From NCBI GenBank assembly GCA_045542735.1, contig JAZQLQ010000027.1:1-62928 (forward strand): a stretch of 62,928 nucleotides of DNA, read 5' to 3'. Below the pieces are notes generated by a model that was not told the DNA's origin, searched no databases, and saw only the letters and a program-made list of their open reading frames with translations. The position numbers and the translations under genes are program-made. This document shows positions 8,298 to 15,811 of the stretch, one piece after another. Position 1 is the first letter of the stretch, and each line of letters starts with the position of its first letter. Source of the DNA: UBA2882 sp045542735 (GTDB lineage: Bacteria; Bacillota; Clostridia; Lachnospirales; Lachnospiraceae).

Positions 8298-9149
8298 ATG
8301 AGCGGAACATTATATTTGTGTGCCACTCCCATTGGTAATTTGGGAGATATGACACCAAGAGTTCGGGAGACCTTGGAGCAGGTTGATTTGATTGCGGCGG
8401 AGGATACCCGCAACAGTATTAAGCTTCTCAATCATTTTGAGATTAAGACTCCCATGACCAGTTATCATGAATATAACAAAGTAGATAAAGCAAAAACGTT
8501 GATTGCCAAGATGAAACAAGGTGAGGACATTGCTTTGATTACGGATGCAGGGACTCCGGCCATTTCCGATCCGGGAGAGGTACTTGTAGCCATGTGCCAG
8601 GAGGAGGGAATCCGCGTGACCAGTCTTCCGGGAGCAGCAGCTTGTATCACAGCTTTGACCCTTTCCGGACTTTCTACCAGACGTTTTTGTTTTGAAGGAT
8701 TTTTACCTTCTGAAAAAAAAGAGAAAAAAATGGTATTAGAGGATTTACAAAACGAGTCCCGTACCATTATTATATATGAAGCACCCCATCATCTGAAGGG
8801 CACTTTGGATGACTTGTATGCAAGCCTCGGGAATCGGAGAATCACACTTTGCAGGGAGTTAACCAAGAAATTTGAAGAGGTTTTTCCTACAACCTTGGCA
8901 AAAGCTATAGAATATTATAAAAAAGATGACCCCAGAGGCGAATATGTACTTGTCATAGAAGGCAAAAGCCTTTATGATATAAAAAAAGAACAACAGGAGG
9001 ATTGGCAATCAATCTCTGTAGAAGAACACATGAAGATCTATGAAGACCGGGGAATGGATAATAAAAGCGCCATGAAGCAGGTTGCGAAGGATCGTGGGAT
9101 ATCCAAAAGAGATGTTTACAATTATCTGTTAAAAAGTGTTGACAAATAG
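8298..9149 (+). CDS. rsmI: 16S rRNA (cytidine1402-2'-O)-methyltransferase
   Basis: Tetrapyrrole-methylase-fold enzyme that 2'-O-methylates C1402 in the decoding centre of 16S rRNA. Diagnostic motifs are LYLCATPIGNLGDM at the N-terminus, AAEDTRNS, the SAM-binding TDAGTPAISDPG (~residues 80-92) and SLPGAAACITAL. The 283-residue form starts at ATG 8298, one base after the yabB stop. An alternative start at 8274 has GGAGG only 3 bases away and would overlap yabB. The stop region overlaps the acpP promoter -35 element. Confidence 0.92.
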   Translation: MSGTLYLCATPIGNLGDMTPRVRETLEQVDLIAAEDTRNSIKLLNHFEIKTPMTSYHEYNKVDKAKTLIAKMKQGEDIALITDAGTPAISDPGEVLVAMCQEEGIRVTSLPGAAACITALTLSGLSTRRFCFEGFLPSEKKEKKMVLEDLQNESRTIIIYEAPHHLKGTLDDLYASLGNRRITLCRELTKKFEEVFPTTLAKAIEYYKKDDPRGEYVLVIEGKSLYDIKKEQQEDWQSISVEEHMKIYEDRGMDNKSAMKQVAKDRGISKRDVYNYLLKSVDK

Positions 9150-9167
9150 CAAAACAGATAATATACT
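9139..9167 (+). promoter_or_regulatory. sigma-A promoter of acpP
   Basis: Consensus TTGACA (9139-9144), exactly 17 bases, TATACT (9162-9167). The -35 lies within the final codons of rsmI. The FabT-like palindrome at 9167-9179 abuts the -10. Confidence 0.85.
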
Positions 9168-9179
9168 TTGAATGTCAAA
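9167..9179 (+). promoter_or_regulatory. FabT-like operator upstream of acpP
   Basis: Perfect inverted repeat TTTGA-ATG-TCAAA directly downstream of the -10, across the expected transcription start, a position suited to repression. The pattern TTTGA-N3-TCAAA resembles known FabT sites and recurs upstream of fabD (9534) and fabV (48409). Confidence 0.7.
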
Positions 9180-9209
9180 CTATTTCTGTAAGTAAAAAGG
9201 AGAAGAAAC

Positions 9210-9443
9210 ATGTTAGAAAGAGTAAAAGAAATTATTGAAGAGCAGTTAAGTTTGGATGGAGTTGATATTACAGAAGAATCTTCTTTTAAAGATGATCTTG
9301 GTGCAGACTCCTTAGATTTATTTGAATTAGTAATGGCTTTTGAAGAAGAATACGGTATCGAGATTCCTTCCGAAGACTTAGAGCAGTTATCTACTGTAGG
9401 TGATGTTATCGAGTACATGAAGAGCAAAGGTGTAGAAGCTTAA
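9210..9443 (+). CDS. acpP: acyl carrier protein
   Basis: A 77-residue acidic four-helix protein carrying growing acyl chains on a phosphopantetheine arm. Ser34 in the GADSLDLFEL motif is the attachment site. The chain is complete and of normal length. It starts after AAAAAGGAGAAG. It has its own strong promoter with a FabT-like operator and is separated from fabD by a terminator, so its high expression can be set apart from the rest of the fab genes. Confidence 0.97.
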   Translation: MLERVKEIIEEQLSLDGVDITEESSFKDDLGADSLDLFELVMAFEEEYGIEIPSEDLEQLSTVGDVIEYMKSKGVEA

Positions 9444-9490
9444 TTCGATATAGCCAAGCAGAATAGAAACGGATTTATATCAGATATTGA

Positions 9491-9522
9491 GGAGATCCGC
9501 AGTTGTGGGTCTCCTTCTTTTA
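9491..9522 (+). terminator. terminator between acpP and fabD
   Basis: Stem GGAGATCC/GGGTCTCC with an eight-base loop followed by TTCTTTT. It would make acpP largely monocistronic and leave fabD dependent on read-through or its own promoter. Confidence 0.8.
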
Positions 9523-9533
9523 TGAAATAATAT

Positions 9534-9546
9534 TTTGAATATCAAA
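9534..9546 (+). promoter_or_regulatory. FabT-like operator upstream of fabD
   Basis: Perfect inverted repeat TTTGA-ATA-TCAAA, 9 bases before the fabD ribosome binding site. The promoter itself is not clear; TAATAT at 9528-9533 could be a -10, which would put this site at the start of transcription. Confidence 0.65.
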
Positions 9547-9567
9547 GTATTAAGAGGAGGAATGAAC

Positions 9568-10488
9568 ATGGGTAAGACAGCATTTTTGTTTCCCGGACAG
9601 GGTTCACAGTATGTGGGCATGGGAAAAGAGTTTTATGATAATTTTCCGGTAAGTAAGGCAGTATTTGAAAAAGCCAATGAAGCAGGGGGCTTGGACGTGG
9701 TTTCCCTTTGCTTTGAAGAGAATGAGCAGATTCATATTACAGAGTATACACAGATAGCTATGGTAGCAGCAGAGGTTGCCATGCTCAGAGCGTTGGAAGA
9801 AAAAGGCATTCAGGCTGATGTGACAGCAGGTCTTAGCCTTGGAGAATATAGTGCCCTTGTTGCAAGTGGTGTGTTGACAGAGGAAGATGCCCTTGCACTG
9901 GTACGTAAAAGAGGAATTTATATGCAGGAAGCAGTTCCTACAGGCGGCGCTATGACAGCCGTATTGGGACTGGATATTGATAAAATTGAAAAGGCATGCG
10001 AAGAGACTGAGGGTATCGTATCTATCGCAAACTATAACTGCCCCGGTCAAACCGTTATCACCGGTGAGGCAGCAGCTGTAGAAGCGGCAGCAGCAAAATG
10101 CAGCGAAGCTGGTGCAAAGAGATGCATTCCTTTAAAGGTAAGCGGACCTTTCCACTCTGCAATGCTTAGCGGTGCCGGCGAAAAACTGGGTGAGGCATTA
10201 AAGGATGTAACTATTCATCCCATTGCAATTCCTTATATCACCAATGTAACAGCCGATTATGTGACGAATACAGATGATGTAAAAGGACTTTTGGAAAAAC
10301 AGGTTTCCTCCTCTGTCAGATGGCAGCAGACCATTGAAAAAATGATTGCAGACGGTGTGGATACCTTTATTGAAATCGGACCCGGCAAGACATTGACCGG
10401 ATTTATGCGTAAGATTAGCCGCGATGTAAAAGTATTTAATGTAGAGAAACCGGAAGATTTAGAAAAAGTTGTGGAGGGATTGAAATAA
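9568..10488 (+). CDS. fabD: malonyl-CoA:ACP transacylase
   Basis: Transfers malonyl groups from CoA to ACP for fatty acid elongation. The 306-residue protein opens with MGKTAFLFPGQGSQ, has the nucleophile Ser90 in GLSLGEY and the histidine of SGPFHSAM (~residue 200), completing the alpha/beta-hydrolase-like active site. ATG 9568 is preferred over 9562 because AGGAGG ends 7 bases before it. The stop overlaps the fabG start (TAATG), so the two are translationally coupled. Confidence 0.96.
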   Translation: MGKTAFLFPGQGSQYVGMGKEFYDNFPVSKAVFEKANEAGGLDVVSLCFEENEQIHITEYTQIAMVAAEVAMLRALEEKGIQADVTAGLSLGEYSALVASGVLTEEDALALVRKRGIYMQEAVPTGGAMTAVLGLDIDKIEKACEETEGIVSIANYNCPGQTVITGEAAAVEAAAAKCSEAGAKRCIPLKVSGPFHSAMLSGAGEKLGEALKDVTIHPIAIPYITNVTADYVTNTDDVKGLLEKQVSSSVRWQQTIEKMIADGVDTFIEIGPGKTLTGFMRKISRDVKVFNVEKPEDLEKVVEGLK

Positions 10489-11228
10489 TGCTTCAGGGAA
10501 AAGTAGCGCTGGTAACAGGTGCAAGCCGTGGTATCGGTAAAGAAATCGCTTTGACATTGGCTTCTTATGGCGCAGATGTCATTGTAAATTATAATGGTTC
10601 CAAAGAAAAAGCAGAGGAAGTTGTGGCAGAAATTACTGCAATGGGTAGAAAAGCAGTTGCCATGCAGTGTTCTGTAGCTGATTTTGATGCATGTGGTGAG
10701 ATGATTACAAAAGCTTTGGCAGACTTTGGTAAGATTGATATTTTGGTGAATAACGCAGGTATCACCAAAGATAACCTGATGATTAAAATGTCTCCCGAGG
10801 ATTTCGGAGCAGTTATTGATACTAATTTAAAAGGTACATACAACACCATTAAGCATATGTATCGTCCCTTCTTAAAACAGAAATCCGGAAGCATCATCAA
10901 TATGGCTTCCGTTTGCGGGATCCTCGGTAATGCAGGACAGGCAAACTATTCTGCATCAAAAGCAGGCGTTATCGGCCTTACTAAGAGTATGGCAAGAGAG
11001 CTTGCAAGCAGAAATATTACAGTTAATGCAGTAGCTCCCGGTTTTATCGCAACCGATATGACAGATGCAATGCCTGAGTCAGCAAAAGAAGCAACCCTGC
11101 AGCAGATTCCTTTAAAGAGAATTGGTACTACAAAGGATATAGCAGAGACAGTGGCATTTTTGGCAAGCAGTAAGGCGGCATATATTACAGGACAGGTTAT
11201 CTCCGTTGACGGCGGAATGGCAATGTAA
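10488..11228 (+). CDS. fabG: 3-oxoacyl-[ACP] reductase
   Basis: NADPH-dependent ketoacyl-ACP reductase of the short-chain dehydrogenase family, 246 residues. It shows the cofactor motif TGASRGIG (residues 10-17), NNAG at ~88-91, the active-site serine in NMASVCG and YSASK with catalytic Tyr and Lys at ~152-156. It overlaps fabD by one base and lies 18 bases before fabF. Confidence 0.95.
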   Translation: MLQGKVALVTGASRGIGKEIALTLASYGADVIVNYNGSKEKAEEVVAEITAMGRKAVAMQCSVADFDACGEMITKALADFGKIDILVNNAGITKDNLMIKMSPEDFGAVIDTNLKGTYNTIKHMYRPFLKQKSGSIINMASVCGILGNAGQANYSASKAGVIGLTKSMARELASRNITVNAVAPGFIATDMTDAMPESAKEATLQQIPLKRIGTTKDIAETVAFLASSKAAYITGQVISVDGGMAM

Positions 11229-11246
11229 AGAAAGGCGGAATTTAAA

Positions 11247-12482
11247 ATGAGTAGAAGAGTAGTTGTAACCGGTATGGGTGCTATCACTCCCATCGGTTTG
11301 AGTGTAGAAGAATTTTGGGCTTCCATCAAAGAAGGAAAGCATGGTTTTGGACAGATTACACAGATCGATGCCACAGATTATAAATGTCATGTAGCAGCAG
11401 AAGTAAAGGGATTTGAAGGAAAGAACTTCATGGACCCCAAAGCTGCAAAACGTATGGAGTTATTCTGTCAGTACGCAGTGGCAGCAGCGAAAGAAGCTTT
11501 TAATGATGCAGCATTGGATATGGAAAAAGAAGATCCCTACATGGTAGGTGTATCCATCGGTTCCGGTGTTGGTTCCTTACAGACTGTAGAAAGAGAATAT
11601 GAAAAGATTTTAACAAAAGGACCTTCCAGAGGAAATCCTTTGATGATTCCTTTAATGATCAGTAATATGGCATCCGGTAACGTATCCATCCAGCTTGGTT
11701 TGAAAGGAAAAAGTATTAACGTAGTAACAGCTTGTGCAACCGGTACAAACTCCATCGGTGAAGCTTTCCGTACCATTCAGTATGGTGATGCGGATGTGAT
11801 GCTTGCAGGTGGTGCAGAAGCCAGCCTTTCTCACGTAGCAGTAGCAGGTTTTGGTGCTTTGACAGCCTTGACCAAATCTGATGATCCTGACAGATGCTGT
11901 ATGCCTTTTGATAAAGACAGAAGCGGATTTGTCATGGGTGAAGGCGGAGCCGTTGTTGTATTGGAAGAATTGGAGCATGCGAAAAAACGTGGTGCCAAGA
12001 TTTATGGTGAAGTAGTTGGATATGGATGTTCTTCTGATGCCTTCCATATCACATCCCCTGCAGAGGATGGTTCCGGCGCAGCAAGAGCCATGACAAATGC
12101 TATGAACGATGCTAATGTAAAACCGGAAGATATCATGTACATCAACGCGCATGGTACAAGTACACACCACAATGACTTATTTGAGACAAGAGCTATTAAA
12201 TTGGCATTTGGTGACCATGCGAAAAACTTAAAGATTAACTCTACAAAATCCATGATCGGTCACCTTTTGGGTGCAGCAGGTGCGATTGAATTCATTACCT
12301 GTATCAAGGAAATGGAAGAAGGCTACTTACATCAGACACTTGGCTTGGTAGAGCCTGATGAAGAGTGTGATTTGGATTATTGCATGGAGCCTGTTACAGG
12401 AGAATTTAACTATGCATTGTCCAACTCTCTTGGTTTTGGCGGACATAATTCAACCATTATTGTGAAAAAATACGCAGAATAA
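11247..12482 (+). CDS. fabF: 3-oxoacyl-[ACP] synthase II
   Basis: Elongating beta-ketoacyl-ACP synthase of 411 residues. The thiolase-fold triad is visible: Cys163 in ACATGTNS, the histidine in NAHGTST (~302) and the histidine of SMIGHLLGAAGA (~338). There is no FabB-specific feature, and FabF is the usual sole condensing elongation enzyme in Firmicutes. Part of the fabD-G-F-Z-H run. Confidence 0.95.
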   Translation: MSRRVVVTGMGAITPIGLSVEEFWASIKEGKHGFGQITQIDATDYKCHVAAEVKGFEGKNFMDPKAAKRMELFCQYAVAAAKEAFNDAALDMEKEDPYMVGVSIGSGVGSLQTVEREYEKILTKGPSRGNPLMIPLMISNMASGNVSIQLGLKGKSINVVTACATGTNSIGEAFRTIQYGDADVMLAGGAEASLSHVAVAGFGALTALTKSDDPDRCCMPFDKDRSGFVMGEGGAVVVLEELEHAKKRGAKIYGEVVGYGCSSDAFHITSPAEDGSGAARAMTNAMNDANVKPEDIMYINAHGTSTHHNDLFETRAIKLAFGDHAKNLKINSTKSMIGHLLGAAGAIEFITCIKEMEEGYLHQTLGLVEPDEECDLDYCMEPVTGEFNYALSNSLGFGGHNSTIIVKKYAE

Positions 12483-12547
12483 AAGAGAAATCTGTGTTAT
12501 GATAAACACAGTGTATGGATGATAATCCGGAAAGAGAGGATGTAATT

Positions 12548-12985
12548 ATGGCAATTTTAACAGCAAAAGAAATTTTAGATATTATACCTCACAGACAACC
12601 CTTTATGCTTATTGATACCATTGAGGAAATGGAAGAGGGTGTGAGAGCTGTAGGTAAAAAATGTGTATCTTATAACGAGCCCTTCTTTGCAGGTCATTTC
12701 CCGGGTGAACCCGTTATGCCCGGTGTGTTAATCATTGAAGCATTGGCTCAGGTTGGTGCAGTGGCAATTCTTTCCATGCCTGAAAACAAAGGAAAAATTG
12801 CGTTCTTTGGCGGCATCAAAGAAGCACGTTTTAAAGGAAAAGTTGTGCCCGGTGATGTATTGATGCTGGAAACAGAGATTATCAAGATCAAAGGCCCCAT
12901 CGGCGTAGGAAAAGCAAAAGCTACTGTAGACGGAAAAGTCGTAGCACAGGCGGAGTTGACCTTCGCAGTGGGTGCAGCACAGTAA
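12548..12985 (+). CDS. fabZ: 3-hydroxyacyl-[ACP] dehydratase
   Basis: Hot-dog-fold dehydratase, 145 residues, making trans-2-enoyl-ACP. The catalytic pair is His50 in AGHFPGEPVMPG and Glu64 in LIIEALAQ. ATG 12548 follows AGAGAGGA and gives the family N-terminus; an upstream in-frame ATG at 12515 would add an unrelated leader. No enoyl reductase gene lies beside it; fabV at 48480 may fill that step. Confidence 0.93.
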   Translation: MAILTAKEILDIIPHRQPFMLIDTIEEMEEGVRAVGKKCVSYNEPFFAGHFPGEPVMPGVLIIEALAQVGAVAILSMPENKGKIAFFGGIKEARFKGKVVPGDVLMLETEIIKIKGPIGVGKAKATVDGKVVAQAELTFAVGAAQ

Positions 12986-13032
12986 AGCAAAGTGTCGGAA
13001 TACCGGCAATTAGTAAAAAGGAAATATCAATT

Positions 13033-13995
13033 ATGACAATCAGAATATTAGGAACAGGAAGTTGTCTTCCTGAAAATGTTGTGACCAATGATGATTTGGC
13101 TAAAATCATGGACACTTCTGACGAATGGATTTCCAGCAGAACCGGAATCCGTCAGAGACATCTGGTAAAAGATGAGACCACAGCAGGCATGTCAGCAAAG
13201 GCAGCAGAGCAGGCGCTGGAAGAAGCCGGAATGAAGGCAGAAGATATTGATCTTTTGATTGTGGGAACCTTATCTCCGGATCATGTGACACCCTCTTGTG
13301 CATGTGAAGTCCAGAGTATGATTGGCGCAGTTAATGCAGTGGCATTTGATATCAATGCGGCTTGCTCCGGCTTTATGTATGCCATGAATACAGCCTATGC
13401 ATATATCCACAGTGGTATTTATAAAAATGCATTGATTATCGGTGCAGAAACTTTAAGTAAAATTATGGATTGGAATGACAGAAGTACCTGCGTGCTTTTT
13501 GGTGACGGAGCCGGTGCAGCAGTTGTCAAAGGCGATGAAACAGGTCTTTTGAAATTCACACAGGGAGCAGATGGATCTAAAGGCATGGTTTTGGCATGTA
13601 AGAGCCGCCTGAACAACAATCCTTTGGTACAGAACCCTACGGATTTGGATTACGTGTATATGGACGGACAGGAAGTATACAAATTTGCAGTTAGTACAGT
13701 TCCTGCTGCAATTAAGCAGGTCATGGATGAAGCAGGATTGGTAGAATCCGACATCAAATATTTTCTCCTTCACCAGGCAAACATCCGTATTATCCAGTCT
13801 GTGGCAAAGAGATTAAAATCTGATTTGGATAAATTCCCCATCACACTGGATAGGTGCGGAAACATCTCTGCAGGAAGTGTACCGATTCTTTTGGATGAGG
13901 TAAATAAAAAAGGTATGCTCAAACGTGGCGATAAGATTGTCCTTGCAGGATTTGGCGCAGGACTTACTTGGAGTGCTGCTGTTATGGAGTGGTAA
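13033..13995 (+). CDS. fabH: 3-oxoacyl-[ACP] synthase III
   Basis: Initiation condensing enzyme that joins acetyl-CoA with malonyl-ACP, 320 residues. Cys111 in NAACSGF, the histidine of LHQANIRII (~247) and the asparagine of GNISAGSVP (~277) form the FabH triad. It is the last gene of the cluster; in many Clostridia fabH comes first, so the order here is rearranged. A strong bidirectional terminator follows. Confidence 0.95.
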   Translation: MTIRILGTGSCLPENVVTNDDLAKIMDTSDEWISSRTGIRQRHLVKDETTAGMSAKAAEQALEEAGMKAEDIDLLIVGTLSPDHVTPSCACEVQSMIGAVNAVAFDINAACSGFMYAMNTAYAYIHSGIYKNALIIGAETLSKIMDWNDRSTCVLFGDGAGAAVVKGDETGLLKFTQGADGSKGMVLACKSRLNNNPLVQNPTDLDYVYMDGQEVYKFAVSTVPAAIKQVMDEAGLVESDIKYFLLHQANIRIIQSVAKRLKSDLDKFPITLDRCGNISAGSVPILLDEVNKKGMLKRGDKIVLAGFGAGLTWSAAVMEW

Positions 13996-14006
13996 GAGAA
14001 ATATAA

Positions 14007-14050
14007 AAAAGGTAGTACTTATGAAATATCATAAATACTACCTTTTATTT
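14007..14050. terminator. bidirectional terminator between fabH and the DHH gene
   Basis: Near-perfect 18-bp stem AAAAGGTAGTA-TTATGA with its complement, one mismatch, flanked by A and T runs on both sides. It ends fabH on the plus strand and the convergent DHH gene on the minus strand. Confidence 0.92.
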
Positions 14051-14058
14051 TTTATGTA

Positions 14059-14982
14059 CTATTTCTTGTTTGCCAAATCACAAAGATCATTCAACATCTT
14101 CGGAAGGTCTGTTTCCATGTTTTCATTGGAGAACTGGCAGGTGCCAACTTTTTTATGTCCGCCGCCGCCGTATTTGAGCATCAGGCTTCCTACGTTTACA
14201 TCACTGGTACGGTTCAAGATACTGTAGCCAACTGCTGCGGAGCAACCCAAGCCGCCTTTGCCGTTTACAATCCAAACGGAGATGTTCTGCTTCGGATACA
14301 TACTGTAGATCATGAAACGGTTTCCGGTGTAGATGGTTTCTACATCACGTAAGTCGGTGATAATAACATTGCCTCTTACAGTTGTAAACTTGGTAACCAT
14401 TGCTTTGAATTTCTCGGTCTGCTCATTGTACATCTCGATACGTTCCTGGATGTCAGGCAATGCCAAGATTTCATCAGTCGTCATGGTACGGCAAGCATCG
14501 ATTAATTTTTCCATTAACTGATAGTTGGAGATGGTGAAGTTGCGGAAACGACCCAATCCGGTACGGGGATCCATTAAGAATCCGATTAAAATCCAACCGG
14601 TAGGATTCTGAATCTCGTCGATGGTAAGGTTACCGGAGTCAACCTTATCAACAGCTTCCATCATATCATCAAACTGGGGAAATCTCTCTTTTCCTCCATA
14701 ATATTCATAAATAATTCTTGCACAGGAAGGAGTAATACGGCTTTCACCTTTGTATTTTCCTTCTAAAGCAACTCTTTCGTGCTCGCTGGAGTGGTGGTCA
14801 AACCAAAGTCCGCAGCCTTCAACAAAAGGTACATTTGCAAGACAATCGTCTTCGGTTACTTCAACCAAACCATCCTGTAAATCCTTGGGATGAGCAAATT
14901 TCCAATTGTCAATAATGCCTGCCTCTTTTAATAATGCGCCACAAGCAAGTCCGTCAAAATCTGAACGCGTAATTAATCTCAT
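14059..14982 (-). CDS. DHH family phosphoesterase
   Basis: A 307-residue protein of the DHH superfamily, which holds exopolyphosphatases, RecJ and nanoRNases. The metal site is visible as SDFDGLAC (Asp8, Asp10), FDHHSSE (Asp62-His63-His64) and VDKVDSGN (~residue 110). The C-terminal DHHA1-like part has KYGGGGHKKVGTCQ (~270-283). The substrate (oligoribonucleotides, polyphosphate or cyclic dinucleotide products) cannot be told from sequence. It is a single gene with AGAGGG before the ATG and converges on fabH across a shared terminator. Confidence 0.85.
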   Translation of the reverse strand: MRLITRSDFDGLACGALLKEAGIIDNWKFAHPKDLQDGLVEVTEDDCLANVPFVEGCGLWFDHHSSEHERVALEGKYKGESRITPSCARIIYEYYGGKERFPQFDDMMEAVDKVDSGNLTIDEIQNPTGWILIGFLMDPRTGLGRFRNFTISNYQLMEKLIDACRTMTTDEILALPDIQERIEMYNEQTEKFKAMVTKFTTVRGNVIITDLRDVETIYTGNRFMIYSMYPKQNISVWIVNGKGGLGCSAAVGYSILNRTSDVNVGSLMLKYGGGGHKKVGTCQFSNENMETDLPKMLNDLCDLANKK

Positions 14983-15098
14983 AATTTAAACCCTCTCATT
15001 CCTTTTTCACAATTTTGTAACCCTAGGTAGTAATATTATAGACAATTTTCGAGAGTTTTTCAATGCTGAATCTATACGATATGAAGTCTATTTCTAAA

Positions 15099-15125
15099 CA
15101 TATTTCTTTTTCCCTTTCATAAACT
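15099..15125 (+). promoter_or_regulatory. sigma-E-like sporulation promoter of spmA
   Basis: CATATT (15099-15104), 13 bases, CATAAACT (15118-15125). This fits the B. subtilis sigma-E pattern (-35 ATATT-like, 13-15 base spacer, -10 CATAcAaT-like) and stands 26 bases before the spmA start. No sigma-A promoter is evident nearby. Confidence 0.5.
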
Positions 15126-15151
15126 GTAAAAAAAGTAAAGGAATCTTGCAA

Positions 15152-15757
15152 GTGCTCAATTATATCTGGATTTTTATGATTGTCATAGGGATTATTTATG
15201 GCTCATTTACCGGACAAATGGCAGAGATATCGGGTGGTGTCATTGATTCCTCTAAGGAAGCGGTGCAGCTTTGTATTACCATGTTGGGCGTGGTGGCGCT
15301 TTGGACCGGAATCATGCAGATTGCACAGGACTCGGGACTAGTGGATAGCCTGACACGTAGATTGAAGCCGTTACTCAAGTTTTTATTTCCCCGTATACCG
15401 TTGGAGCATCCTGCTATGTCATATATATCCCTAAATTGCATTGCCAATGTATTGGGACTGGGGTGGGCTGCGACACCGGCAGGGTTAAAGGCAATGGAAG
15501 CCTTGGCAGATTTGGAAAAGGAAAGAGGAAACGTAGAATATTTGCAAAAGGATAAAGAACGTACTGCCAGCAATGAGATGTGCATTTTTTTAATCCTCAA
15601 TATTTCTTCGTTACAGTTGATTCCCGTGAATATCATTGCATATCGCAGTCAATATGGAAGTGTCAATCCTACAGCAGTCATCGCTCCGGCAATTGTGGCA
15701 ACATTGTTGAACACTGTGGTGGCGATTGTATATTGTAAATGGAAGGATCGGAAATAG
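15152..15757 (+). CDS. spmA: spore maturation protein A
   Basis: Integral membrane protein of 201 residues needed, with SpmB, for spore core dehydration in Bacillus and Clostridium. It has hydrophobic segments near residues 3-22, 40-60 and 175-195 and the family signature SYISLNCIANVLGLGWAATP. The start is a GTG with AAAGGA 9 bases upstream. In Bacillus spmA and spmB are adjacent; here about 2.3 kb carrying two DNA-repair-type genes separates them. Its presence implies that the organism belongs to a sporulating lineage. Confidence 0.92.
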   Translation: MLNYIWIFMIVIGIIYGSFTGQMAEISGGVIDSSKEAVQLCITMLGVVALWTGIMQIAQDSGLVDSLTRRLKPLLKFLFPRIPLEHPAMSYISLNCIANVLGLGWAATPAGLKAMEALADLEKERGNVEYLQKDKERTASNEMCIFLILNISSLQLIPVNIIAYRSQYGSVNPTAVIAPAIVATLLNTVVAIVYCKWKDRK

Positions 15758-15776
15758 GAGGGGAAATAATTACCTC

Positions 15777-15805
15777 TTGAAATACCGAACACATGTTTGT
15801 ATAAT
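15777..15805 (+). promoter_or_regulatory. consensus promoter with leaderless start for the radical-SAM gene
   Basis: TTGAAA (15777-15782), 17 bases, TATAAT (15800-15805). Only 6 bases separate the -10 from the ATG at 15812, so transcription should begin at or within a base of the start codon. No ribosome binding site exists between them. Confidence 0.8.
15786..15799 (+). promoter_or_regulatory. SOS (LexA/DinR) box
   Basis: CGAAC-ACAT-GTTTG matches the Firmicutes LexA consensus CGAACRNRYGTTYG at every position. It fills the spacer between the -35 and -10, so LexA binding would block RNA polymerase. Confidence 0.85.
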
Positions 15806-15811
15806 AGACAT

